A stretch of DNA of 64,000 nucleotides from Cacajao melanocephalus (GCA_963573385.1 CAUYLG010062978.1:56738-120737), one strand, 5' to 3'; positions 1 to 11,300 are shown, numbered from the stretch's first letter. Program-made: numbers and translations. Notes: a model not told the origin generated them from the letters alone.

Positions 1-2214
1 ACATCAGTGGAGTTTCAACACACCAAGCCAAAAAGGAAGAAGAGTGCAGAAGAGCAGGGCCCAAATCACCAGAGGGGCAATGCAGCCACTCCTGTTGCCA
101 GAGCTAGCCCTCCCAATGGGGCAATGGGGCCTTGGTGATTTATAGGGACACCTCTCATATGTGACCCTTGGGAACCGGTAAGCTTCTTGTTCCATTGCTC
201 CAAGCCCTTTTGCCCAGCGATATGCTGTCTTCTGTGCACTCTTCATTAGCTACCACCTTACAGAAAAGATTCTTAGGGTGCAGATGAGGCTGTGAAACCA
301 GATTGTATGATGACTTCTTGCCTTCTAAACTTTTTCTTGAGCAAATGAGGACAACTGGGCTCCTCACTGCTTAAATATTCTGAAACCCCAGTATTAAAAA
401 TTGTAGGTAATGGCAAAAGTCTCTGAAGCTTTCATTGAGGTATGTTTATGAGAAAGAGTAATGTGCTTTTCATGTGAAAGCACAGCGATTTGAAGAAGGA
501 AAAGGAATATAACCAGCAAAGCTTTAAAACTAAAACGGAGAGTCTCTCAGCAATGTTTGTATAATTCATGTTGCAGACATTTTGAGCTGCCTAATTGAAC
601 CATTTCAAAATGTCACGTAATCAATGATTTCTGAGTTGTGCAGAGAGACAGAACATGCATGCACATTTGGCAAAACTCGTCAAACTCTTAACCTATATTT
701 CTGGAGGAAAAATCGGATTTCTATATTTGAATTTTAAACTTCATCTACTTCACATATCCCTTTGTGAAATTTACTTTTTGATGAGGAGGATTATAGATTG
801 TTTTCAATCCCTGTCTCACTTGAGACTTTGGAACTGTATGTCTCTCACTCTTTGTGGTGATTGTTGTGGCAATCTCCTCAGCCTCATCTTCTCTTTAAGT
901 CACATTGCACTTCTTCCAAGCCAGTCAAAAATTGTCTTGGTATTTGAGCCTCTATCTTCCTGCTCATTCTGCTTCCCCATTCCCGGAATCTATCTGAAGT
1001 TGCCTTCTTAAGTGGAATTCTTCACTGCTGATTGAGAAGCAGCTTGTCCTGGAAATTGTGAAGGTGATATATACTTTCTTACTGAAGTCCCACACTTAAA
1101 CTCCTAGCAGCTAGAAATGCCAGAAAATGCTTACAATCTGACAGAGAAGAAGGAGTTAATTATTGGCCAGGGCTGGACCTAGCCACATCTCATTAAAATG
1201 TCTGGTAATACGTTCAGAGCATCAAGGAAAAAATGAAAAGAAAACATCAGAAGGCTAAAGATGAAAGGAGAGCAATACAATATTAAGAGAGGGCTTCTAA
1301 TTTCTCAACTGTTTTAAATTTTTCTTTAAAGAACTGAGTTTCTTCTGGTTTTAAGCCTTCTTTGTTGCAAAGCTATTAGCGTGCTGATCCACAGTCTCTC
1401 AGTGACAACAGCAATCACAGTAGTATCGAGAAACAGGATGCCAAATTGGATCTTGGCACATTGGTATCTTATTTCTCAAGCACTAGACAAAGAACTGATA
1501 TGACTTCAAAGTGGATAAACAGGAAGGTGCAAACTGGCTGGAATATATGCACAAACACACGTATATGTACATATACATAGGCACATACCACACAGTTATA
1601 AAATGAGGAGGGTAGAGACAACCACTAGATTCCTGTTTTAGAAACTTGGTCTTTCATGGTTTCTACTAGTTTTATGAATATATAGCCTGTTACATGGGGG
1701 AGGGGATAGAAAACATATCACAATACAGAAAGAACATGCAGAAACCCATAAAGATGAAAGGCAGGAAAAACTTCAGGAATTAGCAAATTTTCCAGGTTAA
1801 TTGCAGCATGGAAGACTTACAGGGGACTGTGGGAGAAAGTGCCAGATAATGCACAGAAGAAAAAACTAGAATCTACAAAAGAAAATAAAATCAAGAAATA
1901 TAAGGGAAAAGTTTACACTAACCCATTCCATGATACTGCTGTGAAGAATGAAATATACAATACTCATGTACAAATGCACATACATACACAGGTGTCATCA
2001 GATGCTCCCTAGATATATTTATATGACACACTTTAAAAAATGAAACACTCTATCTAAATATGAGGTAGTATTAGAGTTATTAAATAATTAGGCAATAGTG
2101 ATCCATCTGAATTTTTTTAAAAAAGGAGATGTAATGAAAGAGGGTGGGACAATAATATTTTAATAGGGTAGATGAATGTCATAATATATATAAGCAGATT
2201 ACTATAGAGTTTGA
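1..2214. other. Unassigned sequence, possible L2 trace
   Basis: No gene or confidently named repeat is visible. The stretch around 790-1015 has the pyrimidine-rich character of an L2 LINE tail on the + strand (a TGCTTCCCC-type segment followed by a GGAATCT segment), but the match is weak. Around 1545-1595 there is a short impure CA/TA-rich tract. Open frames here, up to 118 codons at 655-1011, show no domain, no coding-like composition and no splice or promoter context. Confidence 0.4.
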
Positions 2215-2222
2215 ATCTAGAT

Positions 2223-2439
2223 CATGGCAAATTCTAGTCCACCGGTTAAATTCCACCCACTGTGTATTTTTGTAAATAAGTTGTTATTGTAAGATGATCA
2301 TGGCCATTTGTTTAGATATTGTCCGTGGCTGCTTCTCTACTACAATCTCAGTCAAGCAGTTGCTAAAAAGACCATATGGCCTGCAAAGTGTAAAATATTT
2401 ACTATCTTGCCTTTTACAAAAAGAGTTTGCCCATCCCTG
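2223..2439. mobile_element. hAT-Charlie MITE, MER58-like, copy 1
   Basis: This non-autonomous hAT DNA transposon is recognised by its body (GTATTTTTGTAAATAAG, then GACCATATGGCCTGCAAAG) and by a 3' end running GTTTGCCCATCCCTG. An 8-bp target duplication flanks it: ATCTAGAT-type at 2215-2222 and CTCTAGAT at 2440-2447, with one mismatch. The 5' terminus has lost several bases. The family name MER58 is from memory; hAT-Charlie is the safer call. Two more copies in the same orientation lie at 4447-4668 and 35303-35495. Confidence 0.75.
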
Positions 2440-2464
2440 CTCTAGATGATCAGAATAATAAAAT

Positions 2465-2612
2465 TAGTCAACACTTATTAAACACTCACCATGTGCCAGG
2501 CACTATTTTAACATGTTACATGGTTAAGTATCTTAGGAAGGTAGGTATCATTGTGCAGCCATTCAATAGAAGGCCTAAGACATTTGTCAAACTTAGATGA
2601 TTAGTGGCAGAA
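2465..2612 (-). repeat. MIR SINE fragment
   Basis: This tRNA-derived mammalian SINE is antisense. It reads through the reverse of the MIR 3' half, with a CACCATGTGCCAGGCACTAT core, a GGTAGGTATCATT segment and a TTAGTGGCAGAATTTAGG segment in the expected order. It is heavily decayed and stops where the palindromic MITE begins. Confidence 0.75.
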
Positions 2613-2613
2613 T

Positions 2614-2857
2614 TTAGGACTGTGAAATGTAACAAATAAAAATACAGGACACCCAGTTAAATTTGGATTTCAAGTAAACAATGAATAATTTCTTAGTATT
2701 AGTATGTCCCCTGCAATTTGGGGTAGCAATACAATAATAAGGGAAGACTTTTAATGTCTCTGCAATTTAGGGGCATACTTTTACTAAAAATTATTTATTC
2801 TTTATCTAAAATTCAAATTCAACTAGATATCCTGTATTTGTATTACCTAGGCATCCA
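2614..2857. mobile_element. Palindromic hAT-type MITE (MER81/MER94-like)
   Basis: The two halves are inverted copies. The left arm carries AATACAGGACACCCAGTT and AAATTTGGATTTCA; the right arm carries their reverse complements (AAAATTCAAATTCAA and ATATCCTGTATTTG). The centre holds a pair of CTGCAATTT blocks. Such fold-back MITEs belong to ancient mammalian DNA transposons. The subgroup name is from memory and may be wrong, but the palindromic structure is directly visible. Confidence 0.65.
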
Positions 2858-4044
2858 ACAACTCCAGAGTTCGTTCTTAATAAATTCTATACTTTCTCTC
2901 TCTTAGAAGGATAACGAGGGTATTTGAATAGGAATGGGGAATCTCACAGAGGAATGTGATGGACATAGGAAGTGTTTTCTGGCTAGTGAGTTGATAGAGT
3001 TGGCTTTTTTCCTAGAGACACCTTAAAGATTTAGCATGGTTTTGAACAGAGTAAATTAAATTAGCTCTGAACTGGTTTCTTTATGATATTGTCCAAATTT
3101 AGGGTCTCGTGCTCAGAGAGTAATTAAGACTGGGGACATAGATTAAGAATCACCTGAATGAAAGTGGCAATGAAAATTAGATATAAATGCCAATTCTAAG
3201 GAATTCAGAGGTAGATGTTAGCTTAAATCAGACCTAAAATATCATTCCAGATCTTTGCATAACAGTCCTAACCTGCTAGTATTCGGCAGAGCTTTCAAAA
3301 TCCATTCTACTTCCATAGTGAAAGCCCAGCCAGCATTGCACAATAATTTCTCATCAATACTTAAGGAAAAACTAACAGAAAGGAGAAGCTCAACTCTTTC
3401 TCAAAGACTCAAGGGTTCTGAGATTTGTAGGCCTGACTGCTAAAAAAAAAAAAAAAAAAAAAAAGTAAAATTTCTGAGTAGGAAAGTAAGCTCTACACAT
3501 TCTTTCTGTTCTTAGAAATAGGGCCACAGATGTGGAAAGCAGGATATTGAAAAGTGCAGTCCATCAAGAGCAATAAAATTCAGCATGGGCAACAGCTTAG
3601 AGTTTACTTAGGGGTGTGGTATGTTGCTGTTGGATCTATAAGCCTGCTCTAATGGATTATTTTGCAGAAAGCAGCTTGAACAAGGCAAGTGCTAGATATT
3701 GTTATTGCAATTGTTACAGGCAATAGTCCATGAGTCCAATTATATACAGGCAGTGCCCCAGACACTGATTTTGCTAATTGCTATCCCTCAGACTTGGAAT
3801 TCACTTTTATCCCAGTTGCATATTTTTTCAATGAAAGGATGTGATTTCTATCCTAATGGAAGAGATTGAAATGCTGGCTGCTTCATGACATAATTGGTTA
3901 CACGACGAGCTAGTTGTTGACTTTGCAAATCTAGCAAATATAAATGAAAAAGTGTATCACCTATTCAAAATTGTATATTCATGCTTTATAACCTATCTCT
4001 AAGTACTCTAGATCCCAGGTCATAATCAATTATTTCTAAAAATT
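2858..4044. other. Unassigned sequence with an A23 tract
   Basis: No gene is seen. An uninterrupted A23 run at 3442-3464 could be the tail of a retroposed copy lying upstream (about 3250-3441), but I cannot identify a parent transcript and I see no matching target duplication. The 62-codon frame at 3255-3443 is not supported as coding. Confidence 0.4.
3442..3464 (+). repeat. Poly-A tract (A23)
   Basis: Twenty-three consecutive A follow GACTGCT. No Alu or L1 body precedes it, so it is either a bare mononucleotide repeat or the tail of an unidentified retrocopy. Confidence 0.9.
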
Positions 4045-4312
4045 TGGCAGACATTTATTGAGTACCTACTGGGTGCCAGACATATGTTAGGCAATGGGGA
4101 TACTCAAATTAATTACCCAATTCTAACCACCAGGCATTCACAGTCAAAAACAAGAGACAGAAATTTACACAAGTGAATGTCATTAGATGTGATCCATCCT
4201 ATAACGGAGCCATGGTGGAAGCCCAAAGGAGAGAATGGTCAATGTTTTTTAGGGAGGTCAAGACATATTTCATAAAGGAGGTTCTGATTGAATGGAGTCT
4301 TAATATTTAATA
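4045..4312 (-). repeat. L2 LINE 3' fragment
   Basis: Antisense L2. It shows the characteristic ACATTTATTGAGTACCTACT followed by GGGTGCCAGACA and GGCAATGGGGATAC, then the typical purine-rich continuation (AGGGAGGTCAAG, GATTGAATGGAGTCTTAA). It is an ancient retrotransposon fossil with no coding potential. Confidence 0.75.
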
Positions 4313-4446
4313 AGGAATTTACCAAATGACAAAAGAAGAGAGAATGAGGACAGGAACTCGTGTTAGGGAAGTTAGGGAAACACATAACAGGAAAAAAGAA
4401 AAATGAGAGCAAGGAGTACAGAGATAATCTCTTCAGTAGACTAAAG

Positions 4447-4668
4447 CAAGAAACGACAAATTATAGCTTGTGGACCAAATCCAGCCCACTGCCTGTTTTT
4501 GTAAATAAAGTTTTATTGGCAAAAAGCCAAGCTCATCCATTTAGATATTGTTTATGGCTGCTTTTGCAATACAATAGCAGAGCTGAGTAACTGCAACAGA
4601 GACCATATGGCCCACAATTGCTAACATTTACTATTTGGCCTTTTACGGAAAAAGGTTGCTAACCCCTG
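4447..4668. mobile_element. hAT-Charlie MITE, MER58-like, copy 2
   Basis: Nearly full-length copy of the family seen at 2223-2439 and in the same orientation, with CTGTTTTTGTAAATAAAG, GAGACCATATGGCCC and terminal AACCCCTG. An approximate 8-bp duplication (ACTAAAGC near 4440 and ACTACAGC at 4669) fits hAT insertion. The overlapping 76-codon frame at 4360-4590 is a by-product of the repeat. Confidence 0.8.
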
Positions 4669-5059
4669 ACTACAGCATCTGCCTACATACAAGAAAACAA
4701 AATATGATTCTAAAGATAAAACTAAAATTGTGGCATGTTCAATAATTGAATCAAACTTATTTTGTGTCTCTTGTGTAAGGGGCAAATGTTGTTATGAATA
4801 TCATTGAATAACATAATCTCAAATCTCAACTAAGGCCAATGTATGTAGAATTGGGGAAAGTCATTATATAAGTAATTGCGTGACTGCCATAATCCAGGAA
4901 AATAAAAACTACATGGACACCACAAAGGAGGAAGTAATTATCTCTGCTTGGGACCTCTGCTTTAGAATACAGGTCCATGGCAACAGATAGACTTCAAAGA
5001 ATAAGTAGGAGTTATTAACTAAGTGAAACAGCATTGATTCTATTTCTAAAACATATATA
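4669..5059. other. Unassigned sequence
   Basis: About 390 bases of AT-rich DNA between two DNA transposons. I see no gene, no repeat I can name and no structured element. Confidence 0.5.
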
Positions 5060-5139
5060 TTAGGTTGGTGCAGGAGTAATTGTGGTTTTTGCTGTTACTT
5101 TCAATGGCAAAAACCGCAATTACTCTTGCACTAACGCGA
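5060..5139. mobile_element. MADE1 mariner MITE (miR-548-type hairpin)
   Basis: This is an 80-bp near-perfect palindrome beginning TTAGGTTGGTGCA, with TAATTGTGGTTTTTGCT on the left arm and GGCAAAAACCGCAATTA on the right arm, at a TA-rich site. That is the MADE1 element, an internally deleted Hsmar1 mariner. It is established that many human miR-548 precursors derive from MADE1 copies, so a transcript through this copy would fold into a pre-miRNA-like stem. Both arms carry GAGTAATTG where I recall AAGTAATTG in the consensus, so pairing is preserved there. The right terminus is degenerate. Nothing in the sequence shows that it is expressed. Confidence 0.9.
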
Positions 5140-5293
5140 TTTATATTTTTTACATTAGCAGTATCTCCCTCTTTTAAAATAATTTTTTGCATGATTTGGA
5201 ATATTCTGAAACTTGCGGTACACATGTGCTTGTACTGTTCTTCTGCCTATGGCCTTTCTCCAACATATATTATTTAGCTCAAAGTTGTATACA

Positions 5294-5579
5294 GGCTGGG
5301 TATGGTGGCTCACACCTATAATCACAGCACTTTGGAAGACCAAGGTGAGCAGACTGCTTGAGCTCAGGAGTTAAAAACCAGCCCAGCCCAAGCAACACAG
5401 AAAAACCCCATCTCTAAAAAAATACAAAAATTAGCTGGGCGTGAGGATGCATGCCTATAGTTCAGCTGCTAGGAAGGCTGTAGGGGTAGGATCACTGGAG
5501 CTTGGGAGATGAAGACTGCAGGGAGCTAGCTATTTTTGTACCACTACACGCCAGCCTGGGTGATGAAAGAAAAAAAAAT
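5294..5579 (+). mobile_element. Alu SINE, AluJ-like
   Basis: Old dimeric Alu on the + strand, from GGCTGGGTATGGTGGCTCAC to an A-rich tail. The right monomer is diverged, with GCTGCTAGGAAGGCT in place of the usual GCTACTCGGGAGGCT. The target duplication is GTTGTATACAG at 5284-5294 and 5580-5590, the first base(s) of Alu being shared with it. The 3' copy is the TA plus first three bases of the Tigger element that follows, so the Alu landed at the very tip of that transposon. Confidence 0.95.
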
Positions 5580-5587
5580 GTTGTATA

Positions 5588-6901
5588 CAGTCATGTGTAG
5601 TTTAATAATGATGATCGGTGCTGAAAGATTCATTGTTAGGTGATTTCATTGTGGGAACATCATAGAATGCACTTATACAAACCAAGACAGTATAGCCTAG
5701 AGGGGTACTGGCTATATAATATAGCTTATTGGTCCTACGTTACAAACCTGTATAGCATGTAACTATACTGAATACTTCAAACAATTGTAACACAATGTAA
5801 TAATGTATACTGCAAGCAATTATAACACAAGTATATTTAAACACATCTAAACATAGAAAAGATACAGTAAAACTACAGTATAAAAAATAAAATGTGCTCC
5901 ACCTCTACAGGGCATTTTACATGAATGAAGCTTGCAGGACTGGAATTTGCTCTTGGTGAGTCAGTGAGTGAGTGGCCTAGTCAGAGAGTGAGTGAAAGCC
6001 TAGGACATGCCTGTATACTACTGTAGACTTTACAAATGCTGCACACTTAAGCTACAACACATTTATATGAGGCTTTTTTCCTTCAATACTAAATTAACTG
6101 TAGCATATTATAACTGTTTAACTGCACACATTCTTTAATTTTAAAAAGTTTTGATTCTTTTGTAGTAACACTTAAAATACAAACACATTGTACAGCTGAA
6201 CACAAGTATTTTCTTTCTTTATATCCTTATTCTATAAGCATTTTTCTATTTGAAAATTATTTATTTTACTTCTTAAAATCTTTTGTTAAAAATAAAGACA
6301 CAAACACACACACTAGACTAGGCCTATACAGGGTGAGAATCGTCAGCATCACTGTCTTCCACCTCTATAGCTTGTCCGGCTGGAAGGTCTTCAGGGACAA
6401 TAACAAGCATGGAATGTCCTCTCTTATGATAACAATGCCTTCTTCTGAATACCTTTTGAAGAACCTGCTGGAGGCTGTTTTGCTGTTGACAATTTTTTAT
6501 AAGTAGGAGGAATACACTCTAAATTATGACAAAAAGAATAATACAGTAGACACATAAACCAGTAACACAATTATTTATTATTATTGAGTATATATACTGT
6601 ACATAACTGTGTGCTATTACATTAAATATGAAACGAAAAAATAAATCAGCTGGATACATTAAATATATTTTTAAAAAGAAAAGCATATGTGCTAGAAGAT
6701 TATGCAACCGGCAGTACAGTAGGGTTGTTTACACCAGTATCACCACAAACAGGTGAGTAATGCATTGCGCTATGCTGTTATGGCAGCTACAATGGCCCCA
6801 GGGCATAGGGATTATTTTTTAGTTCTGTTATAATCTTATGGGATCACCATTATACATGCAGTCCATTGCTGACCAAAATGTCATTCTGTGGAAGATGACT
6901 G
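5588..6901 (-). mobile_element. Tigger (pogo-type) DNA transposon, internally deleted
   Basis: The element begins CAGTCATGTGTAG and ends in the inverse form GATGACTG, with TA dinucleotides outside each end (5586-5587 and 6902-6903), as expected for the pogo/Tc1 superfamily. It is about 1.3 kb, shorter than an autonomous Tigger, so it is an internally deleted copy. The middle keeps a transposase remnant on the minus strand (6324-6480). I think it is close to Tigger3 but cannot be sure of the subfamily. The 5' tip was later duplicated by the AluJ insertion. Confidence 0.85.
6324..6480 (-). pseudogene. Dead Tigger transposase C-terminus
   Basis: Reading the minus strand, the final codons give VEDSDADDSHPV followed by a TAG stop at 6326-6324, an acidic tail of the kind that ends Tigger (pogo-like DDE) transposases. 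Upstream the frame is broken by indels, and no catalytic DDE residues survive in this deleted copy. It is a fossil with no expected activity. Confidence 0.6.
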
Positions 6902-6903
6902 TA

Positions 6904-8164
6904 CTACAATCACAGAAACGTCAACATTATGACGAGAAATTTTAATGCTGCAAATTGTGCACAAAGGAGAGGCCTTTTTCCTCATTGCTCCCGCTCATAA
7001 GCAGATGGAAAATAATCTGACACATTAGGAACAGCCGGTAGGGTAGAAGTAATCTTCACATTTTAGAAACCTTTTTGTGTTATGGCAAGAATTAGTTGTG
7101 CTGATTCCAACCAGAATCTGTCTTAGAACTCCCCTGATTTTACTCCTGGAATCTCCTTGGCAGGCAGATTCTCCAAATGCAGGAATTAAGGACAGCTGCA
7201 AAGGTGATTGCCTAAGACTACACAAAATGCCAAGAACAGAGACTAAAACAGTATGTAAGATTTTTGTTTGCAAATCAGTTTCCTTGAGCACTAGACCATG
7301 GTCTTATTCTCTAAAAATAACTAACTAAATAGATAAGGGTATATATTTTAACCATATAATAACATTTAAATTTTGGCTTGTATTACCATAACAAACTAAT
7401 GCAGCCTCATAGAGATATATCCAAAATTTATCAGGTCAGACATTCTACAGGCTAAATAGTTTCTGATAAACACACATACTTTGCATAAAAGAGTTTAAAT
7501 AAAATAAAATACTTTGATGATGCATATCGTTACTTGTATTGAGTAAATTAAGTATCATTTTAGAATATGTAACTCTAAAAAGCAAATATTCCAAATGGTC
7601 ATGATGAGGCTTACACACATATTTTTAAGAATGATGTTACATTGTTTGATTAATGAATACATTGCTTTCTTTTCAGTGAAATAAATATCCAAGTCACCTG
7701 GACTGAGAACTTACTATCCAATCTTGAAATAATTACCTGGGTTACTGGCTTACGTCTAATTCCTTTCACCGGTATATTTTGCTCTCCCAGTTACACTTTA
7801 AAAGTCACTTGTTTGGTTCAAGAATATGATACGTTCTTGCTCTTTAGATTGATTTTACCCACATTATGATCAGTGAGATTATAGATGTTGCCATGCCTTA
7901 GAAATTAATGAGACATGCCCAATTAATAAAAGCAGGATGGAACATTGAGGAAGAGGCTTAGAAATGGCACTCTATCCACACTCTAGGTAAAATGATATTT
8001 TACAATGGCTTTGACCTCTAGCTTCCCTTTGGGGATGTGATTCATTAGACTGCTTTCAGCTTTGCTTGGCAAAACCCCACCAGCTTTACTTTGGTGCAGA
8101 CCGTTTGGACTGGCACCATTCCTGGGCTGGCCTTGGGAAGATTCATGTATCAACTGATCTTGGA
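6904..8164. other. Unassigned sequence
   Basis: About 1.26 kb with no recognised repeat and no supported gene. Overlapping open frames at 7025-7291 (minus, 88 codons) and 7077-7328 (plus, 83 codons) cover each other and show no domain. The block is slightly less AT-rich around 7040-7230. It could be unique DNA or a very old repeat. Confidence 0.45.
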
Positions 8165-8320
8165 GTGTTTTTAATAATTAATTCCTTCAAAAATATGTTT
8201 GGCTGCCTACTCTGTGGCAGACACTGTTCTAGAAACTGGAGATACAGTGAAGATATTGGAGGAACTGGAGACAAACTAACTGCTTTGATCAAGTATAGAT
8301 TCTAGTTAATTCAAAGCTGT
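8165..8320 (-). repeat. L2 LINE 3' fragment
   Basis: Antisense L2. CTGCCTACTCTGTGGCAGACA is followed by CTGTTCTAGAAACTGGAGATACAGTGAAGA in pieces, matching the L2 order of (reverse) tail, GGCACTG core and GGGGATACAGCAGTGAAC. Decayed, non-coding. Confidence 0.7.
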
Positions 8321-8904
8321 AATCTTTGTTTCTCTTTTTATTCATAGTGGAAATGTGAGAATGCTAAACACAAAGTAAAAAAAAAATAAGAAAAGAATAG
8401 TAATCAACCAAGAGAGTTTATTTGGAAAATGAAATATGAAAAAAACATGGTTTCTAACATTCATCTAGAATAGCTACTAAGCCAAAAAATGTGAATTACA
8501 AAAAAAAAAGAAGGCTTAGGAAATGGAGTTGGCTTAAATGTCACACAATATCAACAAATAAATAAAACCAGAGCCTCTTTCATAAGAGCAAACATTAAGA
8601 GAAAGATAAGAGGATTGTTTATAAACAGTGCACAAAGAAAATTTAAACACTTATACAAGAAACTCTATTTTGTAAGAAACATACATAAATAAAAAACAAA
8701 TTTAGTAATATAAAAGTAATGTTTCATAGTTTATATCATGGTATGTCTTATTTTGTTATGAATAAACTTTGTAATACATCATGTATTTTTACCTCACAGA
8801 TTCAGTGTCAGAAGAACTCAAACATGGCAAAGAATAGATATAACAAATATAACACAATCAAAAAAATACAATGACTTAAGATGAATGACTTTATATGAGT
8901 ATTA
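8321..8904. other. Unassigned AT-rich sequence
   Basis: A-rich DNA with short A runs at 8376-8386 and 8500-8509. No gene or named repeat is visible. Confidence 0.5.
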
Positions 8905-9224
8905 CCATTGTCCCTCAGTATCTGTATGGAATTGATTCCAGGACCACAGACAGACACTAAAATCTGCCAATGCTCAAGTCCGTGATAAAAAAAATCTCAT
9001 AGTGTTTACATAGAACTTACACACATTCTTCCATATACTTTGAATCATCTCTACATTACTTATAATACCTCACACAATGTAAATGCCATGCAAATAGTTG
9101 TTATACCATAGTGTTTCTTATTTTTGCTATTGTATTGTCATTTCTAAAATTCATTTTTTAATACCTTTATCCAGGGGTGGTTGAATCCAGGAATGTAGAA
9201 CCCATGGATATGGAGGGCTGGCTG
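8905..9224 (-). mobile_element. MER2 (Tigger-derived MITE)
   Basis: 320-bp element with inverted termini: TCCCTCAGTATCTGTATGGA at the left and GGATATGGAGGGCTGGCTG at the right. TA flanks are present on both sides (8903-8904 and 9225-9226). Internal landmarks are TACTTTGAATCATCTCTACA and AATAGTTGTTATACCATAGT. Strand is given relative to the consensus as I remember it; the element is nearly symmetrical at its ends. Confidence 0.85.
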
Positions 9225-9226
9225 TA

Positions 9227-11160
9227 TTTCATCCCTATAGACTACTGAATCTCTTTAAGGCTGTTACTGTTGTTGTCATATTTGTTCTTTCATCTTATAT
9301 TCAAAATGAGTTTCTCTAGGGCAGCCCTCAAAGAAGAGTTCCCTTGAAGGTTTCTTGTTTGTCAACTTTTCAAGGCATATTAGAAAGTAGATATTTCTAT
9401 GCAAACGCCCAAATCTCTTCCCACTTTCTTTGTAGCACTTATCTCTGCCCAGTATAAAACTCCAAATACACCTTCATTTCTTCTCAGACTCTTGCCCGCC
9501 AGTGTCAACCCCCTTGGTTAAGCCTAATGTTCTGCACCCCCAACATGAAGCTCCGGGCACTTGTGGTGGGAACTTTGGTAGTTCCTAGCTATTCATCACT
9601 GTATTTTTTTTTTTCCTGTGAGATAAGCACTTCTGTTGAGTTTGGAAAAATAGAATATTTTCACTCTCAATATACGGTTTGTTTTCACTGCCTTTAGTTA
9701 AGATAAACACCTCCAAAAATCACCTTAAAATTTGAAGAAGTGTCTTTTGTTTTTCGTCACAGGTTTAACTAGATGTGGAGTATATAGTTACGATGCTCAT
9801 AGAATTATAGTAGGTTAAAGAAACTGGATTTCTGTCTGACTAGCAAAGCCCAGGTTTTTTGAACTGTGGCATCACCCCAGTTGTCTTTGGGGTCCTCTAA
9901 CTTGGAGATAACAGTAAAGAAGGGTAAGGTTGGAGAGAATTTACTTCCTCAGTCTGGCGCCAGAACATGGGCATTTAGGGAGTAGAGAGCGGCTTTTGTC
10001 ACACAGTATGCCTCATCAGAATCGACTTAGGAAACTGCTTCTCAGAACTCCAATATTTGTCATTGGTGTAGTTTCCAAGGATTTCGATATATTGATATTA
10101 GGAGCTTTAGGTGGATTTGTGGAAATATTTTTGAAATGTCCAAGTATCATGATTTGAAAAAAAAAATTCATTTGAATGCAATCATCTTAAGGCTGCTGTG
10201 TTTGCAAGCAGCACCACTCGTTCAATATAATAATTTTTTTCAGTTTATTCCCTTAAAGGTTCACAGAAATAGAAAAGCCATGTGAGATTTCTTGGTACAA
10301 TTTCTTCAAATATTGAAGTATATAGGAGACAATATACAAGGAAGAAAAGGAGGAATATATTGTGCTGATTAGGTCACAAATTGAAAAACCATGGGGCATG
10401 TCTGCTTTGGAGAATGAAGCTGTAGCAGTGGGAAATAAAGCCCTATGTAAATCACTGGTGAAATTAATACATTTTAAAGGTTATCAGAGCCAAACTGATG
10501 AATCCTATAGTTTGTCGTCAGTAAATTAAATGCAAAATCGCTAATTTAATTTGTATGAATTACCAGTTGACTTCTAATGTATGGAATAATAAGAACTAAT
10601 GCTACTTTATGAGCTGGAAATGAGATTTTTTATTTTCAAAAGAGCAAAAAGACAAGAAATAAAGTTGATTCAGAGCCCAAACAACCTTTTAGTTACAGCA
10701 ATTTGTTGACTTCTACAAAAAAACACCTTTTCTGGGTTTTATTTGCAATTTTTTTCATTCAAATGTAACTCAGATGAAATGTAGAGAGGCAACGGGCTCC
10801 CTCATAAAGCTGGTCTGATTCCGATCCAAGAGAAGAGGGTCCCAAGCCAGAGCAATGCAATCACACTGCAGTTTACCCAAGACAATCACCTGCAGTCTGG
10901 TTTCTCATCTTTAAACTCAATGACAGCAATAGCAGGGTTTTTTTGTTCATTAGGGTTCTTTTGGTTTTTTATTTTTATTTTTCTTTTGCCTTTATTATAT
11001 TTTGTAATGAGTGTGAAATTCTGAGCTTATGAAAGGGGCTGAACAAAAGACATTTCAGTGGCAATATTTGGGATTACAAAATAAATTCAAATTCTGGAGC
11101 CTTAGCAAAAATCAGCATTACAGAATGTTTAGAACTATGAGGAACTTAAGAATTCGTTTT
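9227..11160. other. Unassigned sequence, about 1.9 kb
   Basis: No gene and no repeat I can name. There is a T-rich tract at 9606-9614 and another at 10938-10982. Short open frames at 9930-10157 and 11029-11340 have no domain, no splice context and ordinary composition. The absence of younger repeats makes the block a candidate for unique or constrained DNA, but conservation cannot be judged from one sequence. Confidence 0.45.
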
Positions 11161-11164
11161 TGTC

Positions 11165-11300
11165 CAGCTACCTATTTTGTAGATAATCAGAGATTCAGAG
11201 AGACGAGGAGACATCGGAGATATGTAACTAATTCAGCCTGGACTGAAAGTCAGGGCTTGAAGCCAGGACTCTTCATCTTTCATTCATTGCAAAATTTAGA
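11165..11300 (-). repeat. MIR-like fragment (weak)
   Basis: The order CTATTTTGTAGATAATCAGAG, ACTGAAAGTCAGGGCTTGAAG and CCAGGACTCTTCATC (given in short pieces) follows the reverse MIR pattern of GATGAGGAAACTGAGGC, AGCTGGGATTTGAAC and CCAGGTCT. Divergence is high, so the call is tentative. Confidence 0.4.

Noticed and set aside
655..1011. 118-codon plus-strand frame as a gene
   Set aside because: No domain, no promoter or splice context, and part of it overlaps weak L2-like sequence. Frames of this length are expected by chance in 64 kb.
3255..3464. Processed pseudogene ending in A23
   Set aside because: No parent transcript is recognisable and no target duplication is visible, so only the A-run is annotated.
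9470..9500. TATAAAA-like word as a core promoter
   Set aside because: It stands alone in AT-rich DNA without CpG enrichment, initiator or downstream exon.
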